Positions 33,228-44,047 of a stretch of DNA of 64,000 nucleotides are shown here, piece after piece. Every line of letters begins with the position of its first letter. Positions within the stretch are counted from its first letter, which is position 1. The notes beneath the pieces were generated by a model. It worked only from the letters and a program-made list of their open reading frames with translations, was not told where the DNA came from and made no database searches. Position numbers and translations under genes: made by a program. The DNA is from Tetraselmis striata (lineage: Eukaryota > Chlorophyta > Chlorodendrophyceae > Chlorodendrales > Chlorodendraceae), in assembly GCA_006384855.1 (NCBI GenBank), contig VCJN01000865.1:1-64000 (forward strand). Direction: 5' to 3'.

Positions 33228-33897
33228 GCCACCGTGTATCAGGTTTTGAGATCCACTTGGCGCAAAGTTGCACTCCAACGTGTTGACCACACGCTGACTC
33301 AAACGTCAGATTCCCCCATATTATTTCTAAAAAAACCTAAAAAGTGACTAAATGACCTCGGACGACCGTGTTACAATTGTGAAAATTGTAGCCCTGCTCG
33401 CGTAGTTGTCAGTGGGATTATATGAAAACTTTCTGCCGTTTCCTCGCAACGCACTGAGCGATACCGCGAGTTTGAGAGCTGCACCACAAAGCCGGCACTG
33501 CAATGGCGATGGTATCACGCCACATCGTGCACAGGCGCACGCCACTATGGCCCCACCCCAGCCGAAAATACCCTAGCCTCTTTGTTGACATGTTTCCTCG
33601 CCCACCCATGGCCGTTCCACCATGCAATGGTCTATGCTTACGCGGCGGGACGTGCAGGGCGCCAACCTCCGTTGTCGTGGGGGCACGGGAAAGTAACGCT
33701 CAGTGTGGCGCAAGTGCCACTCGTGTAGGACACGTGGTAAGGCCAAAAGGATTGTTTAAACCCTGTGGCGACAAAGGATGAGCGCTATTGTGCAACATTT
33801 CAGGAATTCAGGTCATACACCCTAGATTCAGCGGCCCTACTATTCGTAAGCTCGGATTCGGCGAGAAAGGGCCATGAGACTTGTGTGGAGGGGTGTA
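33228..33897 (+). mobile_element. TIR element, copy C (right half only)
   Basis: Aligns with the right half of copy A from CCGTGTATCAGGTTT to the terminus TGTGGAGGGGTGTAC. It includes the words CACTCGTGTAGG, CCCTACTATTCGTAAGC and GGATTCGGCGAGAAAGG. The rightward ORF (33503-33781) is intact. The left half is absent and is replaced by repeat R3. Confidence 0.85.
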
Positions 33898-36193
33898 CAA
33901 TGTGCGACTCGACTCATACAAAGGCGCGATAGTAATAACAGCAAATAATCTCTGCACGCTCTTCAATCGCCGGCGCATATATACATACATGCCCCAATCC
34001 AATTGTCCCCGGGTCTTACCTAGAACAGATGTGCGTTGGCACGATATACCGGCCGTTGATGACACTATATATTGCTTGCTTATATCGTAAGTTATGATGG
34101 CGTTGTGTGTCGCGGCATCATCACGCAGTCCTTGATGCGCCATGGGTAAAGCAACCGGGTAACGCGGGAACGCGACGTACCGTGTATATTGTATACCGTG
34201 CAATAGAATAAAACTCTCTCGCCCATTTACTTGTTGTTTTAACGCAGGGCCCGCGGCCGGGCTAGGTGGGGAGCCTGAGCAGACCCGTTCGAACGTCTCC
34301 ACGGGATACCATAGCGCCACTCCATACCGTACGGCGCAGTAATATAATCAATTGTCATTATTGCTGCTGGCCCCTCCCCACCTTCCCTCCAGCGCCGCAT
34401 GCACCGCTCGAAACCGGTGGGGGCGGCACACCGTGTGTTGACTCCCATGGGATGACACACGTGTGGGTGGGCCTGAGCAATATTACATTACACAATCTAT
34501 TGCGATACCGCAATATGCCGTAGTCCCTCCGCGCTACATGCCGGGTTTTTTATTGTATACGACGAAGGGAATGCTTGATACCGCAATATATGTTTTCTTT
34601 AGCGTGAGGTTGCTTCTAAGGTTGGGCTGTAAAGCATTGGGAATGCGCCGTTGGTGGTGTTCCGGCACATTATCTCGTGCCAACGACGGGCGCGTCTGTC
34701 TTACGTAAAATCCCGGGGAATGCGAGGCTTGGGGCGCACACGCCATGTCGCCATCCGTTCGTACGTGGCCACGCACTAGTCTCCCGGACTGTCTTGCAAT
34801 TAAACCGTAATGGCCCGTAATCGCGATTTCCCCAGGGAATGGACCCGTAATTCCCATATCTACCCTGTCAATGCCACCTTGCTGCTAGGCTCAGTAGTCG
34901 CAATGACGTCCTAGGCTCGCACGAATCCCGTAATGCTACCTCCTACCCCGTCATGCCACCCCCACGGTACTAGCATTGGACCCACATCGCGCCGCGCGCG
35001 TACCCGCAACGGCTCCGGGTTTCGCCACACTGTACTTTAACGCCTCACAAAGTTCGGGACGCGGGGGAGCGTTCTCGGCCAGGTGCCCCCCCCCCCCCCC
35101 CCCCCCCGACATCCCGTTACACCTACCATGGGCCCACCGACGCTCGGTGATATAGCCACCCATGTGTATCATCCGGTCGTCAATTGGAGATGGGATAACG
35201 AGGACGCAGACCCGGCGGATAGGAAGCTGGTGATGAAGGTGATTTACGACGACGTCGACTCGGAAGAGCTAACTGAGTCGAAGATACAACCGCTATAACT
35301 GACGACGGAAGAGCTGAGAAATTTCACTCGCAGGTTGCCTCAAGGCGCCATCGACGCCCTACCGGTGGTGCGCCCCTTGCGCACCCACCGCCAGTGCTTT
35401 CGGGGGGTGTTTGCTCGAGTTATTGCCCCATAGTTTAAGTATTGGTGAGAGATCGTATTGGTATAACGTGCAAACGATGCTTCGCTTTGATTCTCTTCCT
35501 TACACGCGCATTCGTTTAAATGTTTGAACGCATGTGCACCTGACACGACCTACGCGAACTTCTCGACGCCGACAACGACGGCCGAAGGCATTGTCGCGGG
35601 GGTTTTGGAAGGCAACCCCTCTGACGACAGCCGCATCGACAACGATGGTAAAGGAGATGCGGGCGCGAGGTTTGACTTCAGTCCGGGACCAACAGCACTC
35701 GAGGGCAGTAGGTGACAAGAAGAGGCGAGTTTGTATTGTGTCGACTGCCCCTCCCTCTGAGTGGCGCATGCTACTAGTCCGTTGACAACACATGCTCATG
35801 AACCCCCTGCGCAACAAACGCCGCCAATTGTACATCGGTTCCGAGGCCAGCCTAATGGGGGCCGCGCTCAATCTCTGCGAGTGAAAGCTGAAGCACAACA
35901 TCAAGACGGCGGCGTTGGACAAGCTGTCGAAGCTGTTGAAGAAACACATGCTACCGAAGGGCGGGCCAGAGCTTACCGAGAGCGTACGCGATATCGTGTC
36001 TACCGCATGGGTCATGATGCCGATGGAGAATGGTGTTTCCGTTGCACCAAACCGTTCGCGGCTGAGGGGGCCGGGGGGGGGGGGGGGGGGGGGTAGTACC
36101 GTGCCCACGAGGTTGAGTGAGCACGAGGATGTGTCCCCACTCAATAAAGAAAAACAAGGGCGAAAGCACTGCGGCGCATGCATGTAACGGGGC
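33898..36193 (+). other. Region between inverted repeats, broken coding pieces
   Basis: Plus-strand frames read like decayed protein. One is at about 35107-35400, with ADPADRKLVMKVIYDDVDSE then LTTEELRNFTRRLPQGAID. The other is at 35820-36060, with LYIGSEASLMGAALNL then LDKLSKLLKKHMLPKGGPEL. Both are interrupted by stops. No family is recognised. A C run lies at 35087-35107 and a G run at 36078-36094. If the flanking R3 copies are transposon termini, these could be remnants of its protein. Confidence 0.3.
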
Positions 36194-36655
36194 GCGCCGG
36201 TGCCTTGGGTGGGGCAACTCGAGGGCGACCACGATGACTTGCTCGCGGGACGGTTCGTGACAGAGGTGACTAGAGGAGGGAGGGCGGTTTTGGGGGAAGG
36301 GCGGTTTAAGGGGGGGGGGGGGGGGGGGGGGGGGGAGCTTATTAAAGGGGGGGGGGGGGGGGGCGGAGCAATACATGGTACAAGAGATAGAGGGGACACG
36401 AGAATCCGGAATACGCAACCCATGCAGTTGCATGCCGGGGCCGCATGGTGCGGCCCTCGCGCTAGGGCCTCGTACTGCCCCTTAGGGCTTGCACCCCAGG
36501 GTGCACGATAGGCGCCCGATATAGTGTGTAGTGTACCCGTGTGCGTTCCCGGGCAATAGCAATAGACGCGCGTACCGCTCGCGGGCATCTCAAAACTCCC
36601 ATTAAACAAAGATCGATTTTGCACGTTTTACACGGAAAATCAGACATCCAACCCT
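36194..36655 (-). repeat. Inverted repeat R3, right copy
   Basis: Reverse complement of the R3 copy at 32795-33204, with an extra stretch of G runs (36312-36362) where the other copy has short C runs. It contains an open frame beginning ATG at about 36588 whose first ~75 codons parallel those of the left copy. Confidence 0.75.
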
Positions 36656-37199
36656 CTAGCACGAGGGCGTTGTCAGACCGGGCGCAATCACACGTAAAGG
36701 CTATAAATTGTACCTCGGTACGCCGCTCATTATTTTGGTCGCTTACTGCTACAGTCCAACGATGTGCCCTAAGTAAACCCAGTCCGGCATGTTGTGCGCT
36801 TTACGAGTGAAGGGAACGCCCACCGCGGAGGATGCCAAATGGTGTGGTCAAATTTTCCAAAGTGCGAAACGCCATCTTCGGTCACAACGACGACGACGAC
36901 GACAACCGGACCACCAACGCATATCGGTGAAAGGGAACCGACGCCACGATATGAACGCGCATCACGGTCGACACGGGTGGAGTGAGGGCAAGAGTCGAGC
37001 CACCGTTATTGGGGATTGCCGTGGACATGGCGAAGACATGGCGCACTGGGGATCGCGGGCGGGCATAGCGACGGAAGTCATACATGTCGGAACGCCATTA
37101 TGGGACACGACCGTACGACACACATATGGGCAACAATGTAGCCGGGACACAATCTAGAGAAGGGCTGATCAAGCGGACTTAAGAAATCAAATTTGAAAA
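36656..37199. other. No gene recognised
   Basis: A short (GAC)n tract near 36887-36903. Plus frames are basic and uninformative. The left border of the foldback element lies at the right end of this stretch. Confidence 0.35.
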
Positions 37200-37679
37200 G
37201 ATGTCGCCCCGCGCGCGCGCCTTATTCCATACCCTTCACAAGCACAAGAACCACCGCGTTGAATCACTTGTCGACGGGAGGCCATGAAGAAGCAATGGTA
37301 CGCCGGTACAATGCAGGGCGGGGAATGTCGCGGCAGATGTATTTGGGGGAAGCTTATCGTGCGGCTACACTGTGTCCTCCTTTGTATCGTGCCCCCTTAT
37401 TTGCATCGTGCCCCCTATGCATTGCGCCCCTATATATCGTGCCCCCTCTGCACCGGCTTCCTCTGCACAGTGCCGAGGTCACAGAGGGGACTCGCCGGGG
37501 TGGCGTAGGGCCGTTGTCAAAATATCATGTTGATATATTCACACCTCCCACTTCTGAGAGGGTCTATGTGTGCATAGAACCACGCAACTCGCCAGGGCGG
37601 TGTCGGGGCGGTGTCGATGAATGGCAATGGCTATTCCTGCACTATATTGAGGCGTTCAGAGAAAGGGCAAGGGGGGGGG

Positions 37680-38530
37680 GGGGGGGGGGGGGGACGAGGC
37701 TGCTCCGTGTTGAGCGTGGGCCACCTCGTTGGTACGGGCGCTAAATGTTTACGGGGCCACCCCGCCGCATGATGGTACCAAGCACTCTTCCGGACGATGT
37801 GCGGCATGTTGCAGTGTGTTACCCCCATCCAATACAAACTTCTCCTGTGCGCGGCAACTTGAAGCGCTAAGCGATGGCTCCGATATAGCGCGTCGTGCCG
37901 TGCATGTAGTAAATACACCATTCCCCAAACTTGATTGCCAACCTTGCTTGTATTATTGGCGCTATACAACTTACGGCGCCACCCCGCCTCACGGTACCGC
38001 GAAGCACTCATCCGGACAGGATGCGGCATGATGGAGCGTGTTACCCTCATCCGATACAGTTCTCCCTTGTGTGCGGCCCATTGAGGGGTTTTGTGACGGT
38101 TCCGATGTAGCTCATGCCGTGCTTGAGGCAGCACCTCATTGCTGGTACGTGCGCTATACGGTTTACCAGACAACTCCGCCGTACGATACCAAGCACTCAT
38201 CCGGACGAGGTGCGGCATGTTGGAGCTTGTTACCCTCATCCGATACATATTTCCCCTTGAAGTGCGCGGCCCATTGATGCGCTCGATGTAGGTTGGATTT
38301 GAGACGACTCCGATATAGCGTGTTCCGCGCGTGGGCCACATATGTTTCGGCGCCATGAGGCGATTAACCGGACCACCCCACGGGCCGCGGCACGGCGGTA
38401 CCAAGCAATCGTTTGGACGTTGTGCGGCATGTTGCAGCGTGTTACCCTCATCCGATACATGTTTCTCCATCGGCGTGGTGGCCCATCGAGGGGCGTTTCG
38501 ATAGCTCCGATGTAGCAGTGATGCCATCCA
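37680..38530 (+). repeat. Foldback left arm: four ~190-222-bp direct repeats
   Basis: The marker GCGGCATGTTGNAGYGTGTT occurs at about 37801, 38023, 38212 and 38424 (spacings 222, 189, 212). Each is followed by ACCCYCATCCRATACA, a GCGGCCCATTGA-like word and CTCCGATRTAGC. Confidence 0.85.
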
Positions 38531-38989
38531 ATAAGTTACATCAAATTGTATTTCTACTACGATATGCAAGCATCAGCCCGGCCATATATATGTGCGTATT
38601 TGCTTACGCATTTTCGGCGCAGCATGTGCTTGAATGCTAAATGTATTGCGAAACTGACAGTTAGCAGGTATTTCGTAAACATCGGGCGGGTGTCAGCAAC
38701 CGTGTGTTGCATTATGGAGCAACTACATTCAATCATTGCCCGGAACTGAACTAACAGGTAAGTTGTGCTGCAAGCTGATTCCTAAAATTATATTCGCCTG
38801 AGTTATTTAGGGACACGATCAATCTACTATGAAGCAACATATATTACCAAAACGCCCGCCCACTAGTTCAGCACAACATGCTTGTCCAAGGCGTCTTTTG
38901 ATATGCTTTTGTGCAATCGCGGCCATGTACTATAACGAGGCTACTATATTTTGCCGTGCATTCAACAACCACGTGGCGCTACATGTAAC

Positions 38990-39835
38990 GACTACCTGTA
39001 TTGGATAAGGATTACACGCTGCAACATGCCGCACCTCGTCTGGATGAGTGCGTAACAGCGAAATACCGTGAGGCGGGGATTCGGAAAATGTCTGGTAAAT
39101 AACCGTATTGCACCCGCACCAAAAAGGTGTCCCAAGCACGGCACGCGCTATATATCGGAGCCGTCGCAAAAAACGAATCAATGAACCGCGCACAATGGAA
39201 AACCTGTATTTGTTGAAAATAACACGCTCCAACATCATGCCGCACCCTGTCGAGATGAGTGCTTGGCAACTGCTGTCCGGCGGGGTGGTCCGGTACGGGG
39301 CGTACGGGCGTTAGACGTAAACTGTATAGCGCCCGCACCGATAATAAGTAGGTGGCCCAAGCACGGCACGCACTATATACTGGAGCCGTCGCAAAACTCC
39401 TCAATGGGCCGCACACAAGTTTGCATTCAAGGCGAACATGTAATGGATGAGAGTACGCTCCAACCTCCGACACGCTCCAACATGCCGCACCCTGTCCATA
39501 CGGGTGCTTGGTACCGTGTGACAGGGTGGCGCCGCAAATCGTATAGCGCCAATACAAAGGTGGGATTATGTTTTGGAATGTTGTATTGAAACGCGCGGCA
39601 TGCGCTATATCGGAGCCATCGCAAAGCGCCTCCATGGGCCGCGCACATGGGAAAGCATGTATTGGATGGGGGTAACACGCTCCAGCAACAGTCCAACATG
39701 CCGCCACTCGTCGTCCGGATGAGTTTTTGGTACCATGCGGCGGTGTGGCGCCGTATATACTTTATAGCGCCCGTACCGATGAGATGGCCCAAGCACGGCA
39801 CCGAGACGCCGGCACACGCCCCCGCCCCCCCTTCA
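38990..39835 (-). repeat. Foldback right arm: four inverted repeats
   Basis: The reverse complement of the same marker occurs near 39026, 39237, 39481 and 39698 (spacings about 211, 244, 217). The accompanying words GCCCAAGCACGGCA, TATATCGGAGCC and CACGCTCCAACATGCCGC are present. Confidence 0.85.
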
Positions 39836-40149
39836 AGCCTCAATCTAATAGTGCAACAATAGCCATTCCCATTCTCGACATCTCCCCGACACCGCCCTGG
39901 CGAGTTGCTGCGTGGTTGCATGCAAACGTAGACCCTCCAATGAGGGGGTCGTGTTGATATATCATCCGCAGCAGACCCCACAAGCGGCCTTGTGGATATA
40001 TCAACAGATCCTCCATGCAGGGCGGAGGAGGGCTTGTGGATATCAGCATAATTTATTGACATCAGCCCGACACCGCCCCGCCGGCGAGCTCCCCATGTGA
40101 CGTCGGCACAATGCAGAGGGGCAGCGATACATAGGGGGCACGATACAGA

Positions 40150-40200
40150 GAGAACACGATGCGGGGGGGGTGGGGGGGGGGGGTGGGGGGGGGGGGGGGG
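40150..40200. repeat. G-rich run in foldback right arm
   Basis: About 40 G interrupted by three T. The left arm has its own G run at 37671-37693 at a different position, so homopolymers appear to be gained independently. Confidence 0.85.
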
Positions 40201-40904
40201 GCGATCCAAAGGGGGCACGATGCGATACAAACGGCGACACGATGTTCCGGCACGATGCCACGATCGGCTTCCCCATGTGCGAGGATAAATTGACACCGCT
40301 CCGAAACCGCCCCATGGAGTTTCCTATGTGATATCCACACGGTGCACACGGGGCACGATACAAAGGGGAACACGATGTAGCGCGGCACTACCGGCTTCCC
40401 AAATAAGACATCCGCCGCAACATGCCACGCCCTTACCCATTCCTTCCCGCTGACCGTGCACTAGCGCGCCATCGCTTCTCCATGCATGGTGCTTCTTCAT
40501 GCATGGCTGCCCGTCGACAAAGGATTTGGTGTGGTTCTCATCAATAGCGAATCCCATTCATCGACACCGCCCCGACATCGCCCCGGCGAGTTCCGTAGCT
40601 GTATGGACTGCCGCAGGGTCTGCCATATCTGCGGGCGCGTGGGGACCGAGGTAACCCAAATCTACCTAGTTTTCGAGGGTTTTAGCTAGGTTTCATGCCC
40701 TGGTGTCGAACCCAGATAGGGCACCTGAGTTATTAGGGTTTTATACCCTGTTCACAGCCCCAAGCAAGGCACGAGGACTCGAGGAGACCTACACTCAAGC
40801 CTTTCTGAGATTTCATGGCAGAGTGTAGACGTGTGTGGCAAGATATACGGCGGCCGCCATGGCAGCGCAGCTGAATCCAAGGCTGAAGACCCCACCAAAA
40901 CACA

Positions 40905-40996
40905 CCTAGGTGGAACCTCTAAGCCAGCCTAGGCGGGACCTCAAAGTCCGCCGGGGTAGGACCCCTAAGCGATCCTGGGTGGTACTTCTAAGTGGA
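40905..40996. repeat. Four copies of a 23-bp repeat
   Basis: Units CCTAGGTGGAACCTCTAAG, CCTAGGCGGGACCTCAAAG, CCGGGGTAGGACCCCTAAG and CCTGGGTGGTACTTCTAAG, each plus four variable bases, in perfect 23-bp register. Confidence 0.85.
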
Positions 40997-41079
40997 CCTT
41001 TCACATGGACACCGAAGGGGATGGGGGGCGGGGGGCATTGAGATGGTGGCAACGCCCCCCGGGGGAATACGAGGATGCG

Positions 41080-41425
41080 ACGACGGGACTCAATAGACCC
41101 GCCTCTCAAGAGGGGGGTATGTGGATTTCTCAGGAGACCCTCCCACGAGGGGGCCCTTACGATATATCATCAGGAATACGCCCCCCCCCCCCCCCCCCGC
41201 CCCCCGGACGGGGGCCTATGGATATATCAACATGATATTTTGACACCGCCCGGACACCGCCCCGGCGAGTTCCCTCGGTGACGTCGGCACCGTGTAGACT
41301 GCGGAGGGGGCACGATACCGAGGGGGCACGATGCAGAGGGGGCACGAAACATAGGGGGACACGATATAGCGGCACGATCGGCTTCCCGAAGACACCCGCC
41401 GCGACATCCCGAGCCCTAAACAACG
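41080..41425 (-). repeat. Extra partial copy of foldback outer arm
   Basis: Same order and orientation as the right arm: a dyad with GGACGGGGGCCTATGGATATATCA, CCGCCCCGGCGAGTTCC, GACGTCGGCAC, then AGGGGGCACGATACC-type units and CGGCTTCCCGAAGACA. It suggests duplication of the arm end or a second truncated element. Confidence 0.7.
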
Positions 41426-42179
41426 ACCGACACGCCCGACACATGCGAGGACTTTCCAACCCCCAGCGGAATGGCCGCGTTCGACACATTCTCAATTGGG
41501 GGGGGGGGGGGGGGGGGGGCTACGGGAGGGAGACGGCCGATCGATACGTTGAAGTGGTTGGCCGGGGGTGGTGGCTTGCAGCACAGGAAGGCCTCCCCCC
41601 CCCCCCCCCCCCCCTACACACCGCGCCCTAGTGCCTTGATGTTTTTCGTGATACCGGTAGACGTACCACATGTCGGTTGCCGGAGTGCGCGGCGACTTAG
41701 GAACTCGTTACAACAATAGAGTAGTATTCATCAGCCGCGACTAAATAAAAAATGAAATTGAAGTAGATTACAACTGCTAATCTGCTGCGTCCAATGGCTC
41801 AGACTGAGTTGTTCTTAGGACCTGCTATCTCTAACCATGGTAGGGAACACTAGCTAGGTGTAATTACAGCTCAAGCTACCGGCCGTCCTCTTGTGTGTCC
41901 AAGCCCCTCCTCCCTCCAGCGGGATGTAGCTAGGACAGCAGCGCCCCCCTGCTGTCCCTATCTACCTAAGTTAGGCATGTCCCATTCAGAGCTCAGCAGG
42001 CAGGCTTAGGCAGCCAAAGGCGTCCCGCCTACAACTACTAAGGTGAGATGGGGGAAGGGAGCTGACCGGAATAGCTAAGTGTTGCTCAGTATTCATATAC
42101 CGCTGAGCCGGCTAGTATAGAATTAGTGGGGGCTGCGATGCCCTCCTACACTGGAGTAAGTATTTGTTGTGTGTGGCGG

Positions 42180-43206
42180 GGTTGTGGTAATCAGCGATGT
42201 GGATCACGAGTCAGCCCGCAAGATTCCCCATGCTGCTTATTCGGCCGCCGCTACGCGGGTGTTGGGCCTTTGCCCGCGCGGAGGTTCCGCGCTTGTCACT
42301 TGCCCTGGCCCCACGTGTGGTATTGATCCCTTATGACTTCGCTCTACGCGGATGGCTCGAACCGGAGCGCTGCGGATTTCATTGTGGATCATCTACCCAT
42401 CTGCCCCGTAGCGAACTACAATCACCGCATGCATACCGCTTTGAAGAATTTGTGGGCATCTGTGGCAATTGACGCGGGGGTGGTGCTTGACCGGGACCGC
42501 TCGGGAGCCGGCGACTTGACCCTTATTGAGATGAGTGGGCTGCGCCCAGCGGACCGCTCGTGGCCGTCGGACTTGACCCTGGCGGGGTGGGGGGGGGGGG
42601 GGGGGGGGGCGTGCGATTACATGATCGACTTTGCGTGCGTGTCCTCCACAACCCCCACTTGGAGCAATGAACCCCGCTGGTGCACCGCCCCGGGGATCGC
42701 GGCGACCGAGGCAGAGCAGGGTAAGTTGGCAGCGGACCATGCGTCTTCCGCCCAAGTGCAGGGTGTTCACCGATACTACCCTTTTGTGGTTGAGGACCGT
42801 GGCCGTCTCGAGAAGTCCGCTTTGATGGTGGGCTACATCTTCGCGTGTTGCTGGCGGAACTGTGCGCAACTTCCCTGGCGGTCATTCCGCCCCGACCTCA
42901 TTCTTCCTTCGTGGTCAGTCCGTTCATGCACTTCGGAACTTTGTCGCTAGCCAACCTGCTGAGTTCCGCCGTCGCCTGTCGCGCACACGGCGGGGGCTGT
43001 TGCAGCGGGTCTCTGCTTGCGTGCACGGTACCCTACGCGGCATTCTCTCTGCCGGTGTGCAGATGGTCAAGTCCGATGCATGGGCTCGTGCCCATTCTGC
43101 ATCTTCTCCTGCTACTGCTTCCACCTCGCAGTTACTGTAGAGGACCTTTCCCATTGTCCTTTTCTGGTGATTTTCTGATATTGCCTTCTGCAACTAGCTC
43201 ATGTAA
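42180..43206 (+). mobile_element. Non-LTR (LINE) 3' part
   Basis: Same family as 31180-32699: HESARK-like start, VANYNHRMHTALKNLWASVA, YMIDFACVSSTTPTW, YYPFVVEDRGRLEKSALMVG, SVHALRNFVAS, LLQRVSACVHGTLRGILSAG. The frame is largely open (42333-42950) but has a G run at 42589-42610. The 3' end is TTTTCTGATATTGCCTTCTG then ACTAGCTCATGTAA, followed by four more A. 5'-truncated. Confidence 0.78.
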
Positions 43207-44047
43207 AAAATCCATGAATGGTGACCCGCCCAGACTGTCGCATACCCGCGATGATCGCGTCGTATTTAGTCGCTATATGCGAGTACAGGTAGCGCTATGG
43301 GTAGCGACTAATCCTTATCTGTCATTGATGAGCTGTGTCAGCCGATCGTAAGTTCGCAAAGCAAGGGGCTCGGTTCTCCCAAAAAGGTGTTCATTCCTTA
43401 CAACATTTGGCATCATAGGCTCAGGCGGTCAGGCCCTAAACACGCATAGAAGGGCTGGGAGGGGTGGGTTGCGCTAGCTGATCAGCTGGCGCAAAGGCAG
43501 AAGGTGGAGTCACCGCCGCGCCGCGGGGCCGCGTATGGTGGTGGTGAAGCCGCCGTTGCCTGGCGGCGGGCGCCACGAGGTGCAGATAAAACCCTGCCAA
43601 GTCCTATACACCCTAGCAGCAGCAGCCTGGATAGAGCGCAGGTTGCCACGCAAGCGCTCGCCTACACATATGAGCATAGTTATCGGAGCAGTATACCATC
43701 AACTGTAAGACTGCCGCCGCGCCTACTGCTGCTGCAACACAGCATGTATATGTTTTCACTTCATTTATTCGTAGGTCTGCAACTAATTTCTTGCGCTCAT
43801 GGCACCATCCCCGCGGATTCGAAGCATCCTACAGCCTCTAGATTGCTGTCGATTTCGTGTTGGCGCAGTAGCTACGAGGACACCGTCAGTTGGCCCACCT
43901 GCAACAATGTAATAAACAAACACTGCCGCATGATGGCATGACAGAGGCCGCGGGTAATAAGGGCATTACAGGAGCTAACGAGCTAGCTGGCTAACTAGTG
44001 GTCAAACGGGGCGCTTTGTCTACGCCCGCCGCACGGGCTGCTTGCGC
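43207..44047. other. PGM 3' flank
   Basis: Downstream region of the PGM gene on the minus strand. TTACA at 43966-43970 reads TGTAA on the minus strand. A 145-codon plus-strand frame (43504-43941) is unrecognised and not called. No other feature. Confidence 0.45.
43966..43970 (-). terminator. TGTAA poly(A) signal of PGM gene
   Basis: Reads TGTAA on the minus strand about 80 bases past the stop codon, the expected distance for chlorophycean 3' ends. Confidence 0.55.

Larger units (their letters stand above)
37200..40610. mobile_element. Foldback-like element with repeat-filled inverted arms
   Basis: Two long inverted arms (about 37200-38530 and 38990-40610) flank a ~460-bp centre. Outer parts pair as AATCACTTGTCGACGGGAGG with CCTTTGTCGACGGGCAG, then a block of short CGTGCCCCCT units, then GCGGTGTCGGGGCGGTGTCG. 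The inner parts are arrays of ~190-245-bp repeats, four direct in the left arm and four inverted in the right. Arms are roughly 75-80% similar by eye, with several private indels and G runs. Architecture matches foldback (FB-like) elements known from other eukaryotes. No transposase frame is present, so it would be non-autonomous. Confidence 0.7.
40611..42179. other. Spacer with short repeats and a partial foldback arm
   Basis: Includes a TTAGGGTTTTATACCC motif near 40734, the 23-bp repeats at 40905-40996, a partial copy of the outer foldback arm (41080-41425), and G and C runs at 41499-41519 and 41598-41614. No gene is recognised. Confidence 0.5.

Noticed and set aside
35500..36624. 374-codon minus-strand frame as one protein
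   Set aside because: Its middle is translated from G/C homopolymers (poly-Pro). Only the first ~75 codons are paralleled in the other R3 copy.
37631..39707. Long minus-strand frames in the foldback element (312 and 231 codons)
   Set aside because: They arise from the repeated units themselves. Frames are not preserved between the two arms.
42393..42885. Minus-strand frames opposite the LINE copy at 42180-43206 (and the equivalent at 31317-31860)
   Set aside because: Antisense shadows of a GC-rich coding region. The plus frame carries the family motifs.
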